Assembly: GCF_001618425.1 (NCBI RefSeq)
Contig: NZ_BDCU01000029.1
Span: 1-64,000 of the forward strand
Origin: Nocardia fusca NBRC 14340
GTDB taxonomy: Bacteria; Actinomycetota; Actinomycetes; Mycobacteriales; Mycobacteriaceae
Direction: 5' to 3'
Length of the DNA stretch: 64,000 nt
The translations under genes were made by a program, and so were the position numbers. Each line of letters begins with the position of its first letter. The first letter of the stretch is position 1. The notes beneath the pieces are model-generated. The model made no database searches. It was not told where the DNA came from and saw only the letters and a program-made list of their open reading frames with translations. Below are positions 59,120-64,000 of the stretch, piece by piece.

Positions 59120-60340
59120 ATGGGACATATCCGGATTCTGGGGGCGGGCGAATGCGGGCTTCCGCTGGCGCATCGGCTGTTACGCGCGGGTCGCCCGGTC
59201 ACGCTGGTGGCGGCCCGCGAGGCCGCCGACGTACTGAACGGCACAGTGACCAGCACCCAGGTCAAGTTCCCGGCGACACTGGACCTGGAAAGCGCGGCCG
59301 GACTGGGGCACTGGCGGTCGGTGGCGCCCGAGATACGCGGTATCCGGCTGGCCGCGGTGATGGACGGCCAGCGGATACTGGGCTGGACCGGCCGGTTCAC
59401 CCGGCCGGCGCAGAGCGTCGATCAGCGCACCGTGTTCGCGCGCTGGCTCACCGAATACATCGACGCCGGTGGGGATCTGGAGATCGGCGATCCGCCGGTG
59501 GCCGAAGTCGACCGGCGGGCCGGCGAGTACGACCTGACCGTGGTCACCCGCGCCTCCGGTGAGCTGGCCGCCTGCTTCCCCGCCGATCCCGGCTGGCCGA
59601 CGCCCGGCCGCCCCGCCCGGCAGCTGGCTGTGCTCTACCTCGAGGGTGCGACGCCGGACCCGGACGACCTCGGAATCTACGTATCGCTTCCCGGCCTGGG
59701 GGAAGTGATCTCCTACCCCGGGCTCACCGGTGCGCCGGGCGAGGAGCGGCGATGCGAGATGCTGCTGATCGAGGCGATCCCCGGCGGCCCCCTCGATGTC
59801 TTCGATCCGCACGACCCACCGTCCGAGCAGTTGCGCCGGGCCCGGCGTCTGCTGGAAACCCATCTGCCCGCCGATCTGGCGGACCGCTATCGCGCGGCCG
59901 AATTGACCGATGCCCGTGCCACGCTGACAGGCGCGGTGAAGCCGGCGGTACGCCGGCCGGTGGGGACACTTCCCTCCGGCCGGCCGGTGCTCGGGGGCGG
60001 TGATGTGGTGTGCCGGATGGACCCCGGTGGCGCCCAGGGCGCGAACAACGCCGCCCACTGCGCCCGGTCCTACGCTGCCGCGATCCTGGCCCGCCCGGAC
60101 GGGCCGTTCGACCGGTCCTGGATGGAGTCCGCCGCCACGCCTTGGCTTACCGGCACCGCGCACCATGCCGCGCGGTGGACGGCGGCGGTACTCGACCCGC
60201 CGGCCGAGATGCAGCAGTTCATGCTGGCCGCACAGCACGACCCTGCGCTGGCGAACGCCTTCGCCGACACCTTCGCCCGGCCGGCCGATATGGTGCGCTT
60301 CACCGCCGCCCGCAACGCGGACACCGCACCGCTCGGGTGA
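59120..60340 (+). CDS. StyA-like FAD-dependent monooxygenase
   Basis: A 406-residue flavoprotein of the styrene/indole monooxygenase type. The N-terminal FAD motif is ILGAGECGLPLAHRLLRAGR, and the length fits StyA (about 415). The C-terminal FAD-contact region is GGDVVCRMDPGGAQGANNAA. Such enzymes take FADH2 from a separate reductase (StyB); none is adjacent. AGAGGAAAGG lies before the ATG. It converges with the P450 gene. Confidence 0.83.
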   Translation: MGHIRILGAGECGLPLAHRLLRAGRPVTLVAAREAADVLNGTVTSTQVKFPATLDLESAAGLGHWRSVAPEIRGIRLAAVMDGQRILGWTGRFTRPAQSVDQRTVFARWLTEYIDAGGDLEIGDPPVAEVDRRAGEYDLTVVTRASGELAACFPADPGWPTPGRPARQLAVLYLEGATPDPDDLGIYVSLPGLGEVISYPGLTGAPGEERRCEMLLIEAIPGGPLDVFDPHDPPSEQLRRARRLLETHLPADLADRYRAAELTDARATLTGAVKPAVRRPVGTLPSGRPVLGGGDVVCRMDPGGAQGANNAAHCARSYAAAILARPDGPFDRSWMESAATPWLTGTAHHAARWTAAVLDPPAEMQQFMLAAQHDPALANAFADTFARPADMVRFTAARNADTAPLG

Positions 60341-60391
60341 GCGGGCCGGCGCCGGTGTCCCCGGCCGGGCCTGCTGGGGCCGGCGCGGGTC

Positions 60392-61630
60392 TCAGAGAAT
60401 GCTCTGCTGTGGGCACGGCGGGAATTCCACCGGCAGATCGGCCAGGGCCCGGTGGAACGGCCCGGGCCGCCGCGTCAGCGCGTCCGCGGGTACGGCCAGT
60501 CGCAGATCGGGTAGGGCGTCCAGCAATTGATCGATGGCGCCCTGGGCGATCAGGTACGCCGCGGATCTGGCCGGACAGCCATGCGGGCCCGCGCCCCAGG
60601 CGAGATGGGACCGGTTGCCGGTATGGTCGCCGGTGCTGATCGCGGGGTCGTTGTTGCACCCGGCCAGGCTGATCACCACGGGTTGGTTCGCGGGCAGCCA
60701 GACGTCGTCGATCAGGATCGGCTGCCGCGGGTAGGTGACACTGAAATTCGCCATCGGCGGGTCCTCGAACAAGACCTCGTCCAGCGCGTCCCGGGTGGAC
60801 AGCGCGCCGCCGAGGAGACTGCCCGCGAACCGGTCGTCGGTGAGTATCAGCAGCAGGGTGTTGATGATGAGGTTCTGCAGCGGCTCGATCCCGGCACCGT
60901 AGAGGACGACGATCTGATGGATGAGTTCGGCTTCGTCGAGATTCGCGGGATGCGCGAGCACCCGCGAGGTGATGTCGTCACCGGGTTCGGCCCGCTTCAA
61001 CTCCACCAGTTCGAGCACCGCGGCGCTGAGCATCTGGTTGCCGCGTTCGGCGTCCACACCGTCGAAGACCGTGTGCGTGGCTTCCGCGACCTTCCGGCCG
61101 ATCTCGGGTGGGCAGCCCAGCATCGCGTTGATCGCCTCGAACGCCAGCGGGAACGCGTACTGGGTGACGAGATCGGCGGCCCCCGTCTCACAGAAGGCAT
61201 TGATCAACGGGACGGCGATCCGCCCGACGACACCGTGCAGGGCGTGCAGATCGACGCCGTCGATACCGGCGGTATTGACCCCGCGGTAGCGGGCGTGCTC
61301 GGCGCCCGCGCTGCGGATCGCGCTCGGCCGCCACTCCAGGACCGGCAGCACCGGGCAATCGGCGGGGATACTGCGCTGCCAGGCGCGCGGATCGGCGGGA
61401 AAGCGCTCGGGGTCGTTGAGAATACGCAGGGCGGCGCGATATCCGACCACCAGTGTGGCGGGCACCCCGGGCGCTAGTTCCACGGGAACCAGCGAGCCGT
61501 ATCGGTCGCGCATCCGGCGGTAGGCGGCGTGCGGATCGGCCGCGAACTCGGCGGCGTACAGCGGGACGCGGGACTCGTCGCGACCGGCGGGCGAAGCGTG
61601 TTGGCCGGTGAGGGCCGAGGGTATGGGCAA
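60392..61630 (-). CDS. atypical cytochrome P450 lacking the ExxR arginine
   Basis: A 412-residue P450. The heme-binding loop reads AWGAGPHGCPARSAA with the axial cysteine, but Phe is replaced by Trp. The K-helix has DEVLFEDPP where other P450s have ExxR, so the conserved arginine is missing. The I-helix YGAGIEPLQNL lacks the acid-Thr pair used in oxygen activation. Streptomyces CYP157 enzymes share the missing ExxR. Catalysis as a normal hydroxylase is doubtful. TTG 61630 has GGAG 9 bases upstream. Confidence 0.87.
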   Translation of the reverse strand: MPIPSALTGQHASPAGRDESRVPLYAAEFAADPHAAYRRMRDRYGSLVPVELAPGVPATLVVGYRAALRILNDPERFPADPRAWQRSIPADCPVLPVLEWRPSAIRSAGAEHARYRGVNTAGIDGVDLHALHGVVGRIAVPLINAFCETGAADLVTQYAFPLAFEAINAMLGCPPEIGRKVAEATHTVFDGVDAERGNQMLSAAVLELVELKRAEPGDDITSRVLAHPANLDEAELIHQIVVLYGAGIEPLQNLIINTLLLILTDDRFAGSLLGGALSTRDALDEVLFEDPPMANFSVTYPRQPILIDDVWLPANQPVVISLAGCNNDPAISTGDHTGNRSHLAWGAGPHGCPARSAAYLIAQGAIDQLLDALPDLRLAVPADALTRRPGPFHRALADLPVEFPPCPQQSIL

Positions 61631-61988
61631 GTGGATGACTCCAGCGACAGGACGGTGCTCATCGGTGCATGGCTGCGCCCGCGGCCGCCGGGCTGTCGCA
61701 CGGTCGCGGGCGGACCAAGAATCGCCCAGTAGGTAGATCGACGACATCGGTAGGTCCGCCGGAGATTCGGCCTCGCGACAGCCGCAACGGCCGCCACCGC
61801 GCGCCGAGGTACCGGTCGCCGCTGTACCCACGGAATGGGAGCGGCCGACCGCCGCGCGCGAGCCGGTAGGTACCGCACGGCCGGCGAGCCCGGCCGACCG
61901 CGGACCGGATACGCCGTCCGCACAATCGGGCGGCACCCTGCATCGGCCGAGCGCGTTCCCCGGCACGCGCACCCCCCCGGGCATGATC
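61631..61988. other. intergenic region, about 360 bases, no gene seen
   Basis: Lies between the P450 start and the 3' end of the LysR gene. Open frames on both strands are Arg/Pro-rich and show no protein-like segments. No promoter for the P450 was identified with confidence. Confidence 0.4.
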
Positions 61989-62903
61989 TCACCCGGCGCC
62001 GAGAAGCGTGTCGCGCTGCTCGTCGAGCACGGACCGCATCGCGGCGACCACCGCGGCGACTTCCGGACGACGCAGGGTCTCGGTGCGGGCCACCAGCCAG
62101 TAACCGAGGGTCACCGCCACCGAATCGGCCAGGACCCGCACCAGGTCCGGGTGGCGATCGGCCATGAAACAGGGCAGCAGGCCCAGCCCGGCGGACGCGC
62201 GGGTGGCCTCCACGTGCACGAAGACGTTCGTGGAGGTCACCGATTCCCGCATGGTGGGGACATGACCGGAGGCCAGGTCGAGATCGTCGACCTGGAGCAT
62301 GGAATCGATGAAGTACACCAGCGGATACCGGGCGAGATCATCGATTGTCGCCGGGGCGCCGTGTTCCCGCAGGTACGCGCGCGAACCGTAGAGGCCCAGG
62401 CGGTAGTCGGCCAGATGCGTCGCCGTGGCGCGGCGTACCCGCGGTTCGCCGACGACGACCTCCAGGTCGAGCCCGGAGCGCTGTTGCGACGCCCGCCTGG
62501 TGGTCGCCACGAGCTCGACCGCGATATCCGGATGCCGCCGGCGCACCGCCGCTGCGGCGGGGGCAGCGATATAGGCGCTGAAGCCGTCGGTCGCCGACAG
62601 CCGGACCACGCCTGCCAGCACCCGGTTTCCGCCCGCGTCCGCCGCGAGTGATTTCACCGCCGACTCCACCGCCTCGGCCGCGGCCAGGGCTTCTCTGCCG
62701 AGGTCGGTCAGTTCCCAGCCGCCGGTCACCCGCGTGAGCACTCGCCCGCCGAGAGTCTGCTCCAGTGCGGCGATCCGGCGGGAGATGGTGGTGTGGTTGA
62801 GGCCGAGTTGCTCGGCCGCGGTGACGAATCGTCCCGAACGACCGACGGCCAGTAGGACGAGAAGGTCGTCCGCGCTGGGACGACCTGGAAAGGCCGCACT
62901 CAT
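61989..62903 (-). CDS. LysR-family transcriptional regulator
   Basis: A 304-residue LysR protein: LLVLLAVGRSGRFVTAAEQL, then GLNHTTISRRIAALEQTLGG for the helix-turn-helix, and a sensing domain with FIDSMLQVDDLDLASG. The start may be ATG 62903 or ATG 62921. A TACAGA -10-like box lies just upstream. It is divergent from the MHS transporter, with a LysR-type dyad between them. Confidence 0.88.
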   Translation of the reverse strand: MSAAFPGRPSADDLLVLLAVGRSGRFVTAAEQLGLNHTTISRRIAALEQTLGGRVLTRVTGGWELTDLGREALAAAEAVESAVKSLAADAGGNRVLAGVVRLSATDGFSAYIAAPAAAAVRRRHPDIAVELVATTRRASQQRSGLDLEVVVGEPRVRRATATHLADYRLGLYGSRAYLREHGAPATIDDLARYPLVYFIDSMLQVDDLDLASGHVPTMRESVTSTNVFVHVEATRASAGLGLLPCFMADRHPDLVRVLADSVAVTLGYWLVARTETLRRPEVAAVVAAMRSVLDEQRDTLLGAG

Positions 62904-62950
62904 ATCTGCATTTTCGCACATCTGTACTGCAGTAATGGTCATTGCGGGGC

Positions 62951-62984
62951 GCTCGGTCTGCACCAATACTCGATGCAGCCGAGC
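62951..62984. promoter_or_regulatory. LysR-type operator (T-N11-A dyad)
   Basis: CTGCA (62958-62962), 11 bases, TGCAG (62974-62978), extended outward by GCTCGG and CCGAGC with a one-base bulge. The T-N11-A core with dyad symmetry is the classic LysR box, located between the divergent lysR and transporter genes. Confidence 0.6.
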
Positions 62985-63044
62985 AATGTGGGGCCCGTCA
63001 CATCAGGAGAGGTGACGTGGCCCCGGGCACGAAGGAGAAGTGCG

Positions 63045-64000
63045 ATGAGGGAGCACAGCGCCGGACCGGATCCGGCGGCATCGAAGGACGCCGGATCCGG
63101 TGGAACGGCCGCCGGCCTACGGCGCGTGGTGGCCGCGTCGATGGCGGGCACAGTCGTGGAGTGGTACGAATTCTTTCTCTACGGCACCGCCGCGACGCTG
63201 GTGTTCAGCAAGGTGTTCTTCGCTGCGGGCACCAGCGACCTGGACGCGATCCTCGCCGCGTTCGTCACCTACGCGGTCGGTTTCGCGGCCCGCCCACTGG
63301 GCGGCGTGGTCTTCGGACACTACGGCGACAAATACGGTCGCAAGAAACTGCTGCAGTTCAGCCTCGTCCTGGTCGGCAGCGCCACCTTCCTGATGGGCTG
63401 CCTGCCGACCTTCGGCCAGATCGGTTACTGGGCACCGGCCCTGCTGGTGGCGCTGCGCTTCATCCAGGGTTTCGCGGTCGGCGGCGAATGGGGTGGCGCG
63501 GTACTACTGGTCGCCGAGCACAGTCCGAGCAGCCGCCGCGGTTTCTGGGCGAGCTGGCCGCAGGCCGGCGTACCCGCGGGCAATCTGCTGGCCACGGTCG
63601 TCCTGCTGGTGCTGACCACGACCCTGTCCGACGAGGCGTTCCTCGGCTGGGGCTGGCGGGTGGCGTTCTGGCTGTCGGCGGTGGTGGTGCTGGTGGGGTA
63701 CTACATCCGCACGAAGATCACCGACGCGCCCATCTTCGTCGCCGCACAGCAGGAGGCCGAGGAGATCAAGGCCACCTCGCTCAGCGTCGTCGAGGTGCTG
63801 CGCCGCTACCCCCGGGGTGTGCTCACCGCGATGGGGCTGCGGTTCGGCGAGAACATCATGTACTACCTGGTCGTCACCTTCACCATCACCTATCTGAAGG
63901 TCGAGGTGCACGCCGACACCTCGGTGATCCTGTGGTGGCTGCTCGCCGCGCACGCCGTGCACTTCGTCGTCGTTCCGCTGGTCGGCGGCCTGTCCGACCG
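63045..64000 (+). CDS. MHS-family MFS transporter (cut by window end)
   Basis: The first 318 residues of a metabolite:H+ symporter of the ShiA/ProP/KgtP group; the gene continues past the window. Motifs are GTVVEWYEFFLYGTAA in helix 1, ARPLGGVVFGHYGDKYGRKK (MFS motif A) and LRFIQGFAVGGEWGGAVLLV. These import organic acids such as shikimate, citrate or oxoglutarate, or osmolytes. AAGGAG lies about 8 bases before the ATG. The divergent LysR gene and the dyad at 62951 suggest substrate-responsive control. Confidence 0.92.
   Translation, partial: MREHSAGPDPAASKDAGSGGTAAGLRRVVAASMAGTVVEWYEFFLYGTAATLVFSKVFFAAGTSDLDAILAAFVTYAVGFAARPLGGVVFGHYGDKYGRKKLLQFSLVLVGSATFLMGCLPTFGQIGYWAPALLVALRFIQGFAVGGEWGGAVLLVAEHSPSSRRGFWASWPQAGVPAGNLLATVVLLVLTTTLSDEAFLGWGWRVAFWLSAVVVLVGYYIRTKITDAPIFVAAQQEAEEIKATSLSVVEVLRRYPRGVLTAMGLRFGENIMYYLVVTFTITYLKVEVHADTSVILWWLLAAHAVHFVVVPLVGGLSD

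Overview
The window reads as chromosomal DNA from a high-GC actinobacterium, most likely Nocardia or a close relative in the Mycobacteriales. The clearest taxonomic pointer is a full-length carboxylic acid reductase (9947-13465) that resembles Nocardia iowensis Car along its whole length. It is backed by F420/deazaflavin-type proteins, many GTG/TTG starts, frequent leaderless-looking genes and a coding density typical of the group. No rRNA, CRISPR array or complete insertion sequence was seen.

Layout. 1-9.3 kb: SnoaL-like protein and divergent LysR, a DUF4760-like gene broken by one base, glutamate/leucine-type dehydrogenase with divergent LysR, an Asp-box repeat protein paired with a MoaD/ThiS protein, mismatch uracil glycosylase, a split AhpD/CMD-type pair, a serine hydrolase. 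9.5-19 kb: carboxylic acid reductase and divergent TetR with an array of half-sites between them, homoserine dehydrogenase-like gene, aromatic-acid-type MFS transporter with a strong terminator, Kup potassium transporter. 19.1-21.7 kb: stranded endolysin plus holin-like gene, small XRE regulator and about 0.9 kb of decayed or gene-free DNA, probably a prophage relic. 21.7-27.9 kb: stress-type genes (SDR, DUF4383 protein, two SRPBCC proteins, Zn-alcohol dehydrogenase, a 51-residue protein). 28-38 kb: large ATPase-LuxR regulator, M28 membrane peptidase, two LLM flavin monooxygenases, a long repetitive disordered protein. 38.5-49.9 kb: RsbQ-RsbP energy-stress pair, reductases, YihY, SAM methyltransferase, HEAT/MerR-HEAT operon, CsbD and small proteins, PhzF, phosphoesterase. 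50-57 kb: hydrolase, AraC, and a four-gene PaoABC-like molybdenum aldehyde oxidoreductase operon with its XdhC chaperone. 57.4-64 kb: small membrane protein, conserved hypothetical, an unusual tRNA with its own terminator, StyA-like monooxygenase, an atypical P450 without the K-helix arginine, LysR, and an MHS-family transporter cut by the window end.

The most coherent unexpected signal is a local general-stress regulon. Ten intergenic sites match or nearly match the sigma-B/sigma-F type promoter (GTTT, 14-16 bases, GGGTAT-like): ahead of the SDR (21772), DUF4383 (24323), both SRPBCC genes, the 51-aa gene, rsbQP, YihY, a 100-aa gene, csbD and a 52-aa membrane peptide. The same window carries RsbQ and RsbP, which in Bacillus subtilis activate sigma-B under energy stress, and rsbQP itself has such a promoter. 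The sigma factor, RsbV and RsbW are not in the window, so the circuit is inferred.

Other points are the CAR/TetR operator array, the CYP157-like P450, the MerR regulator whose effector part is HEAT repeats, and the odd tRNA. Starts were chosen from Shine-Dalgarno spacing, operon overlaps or leaderless promoter geometry, and are noted where uncertain.
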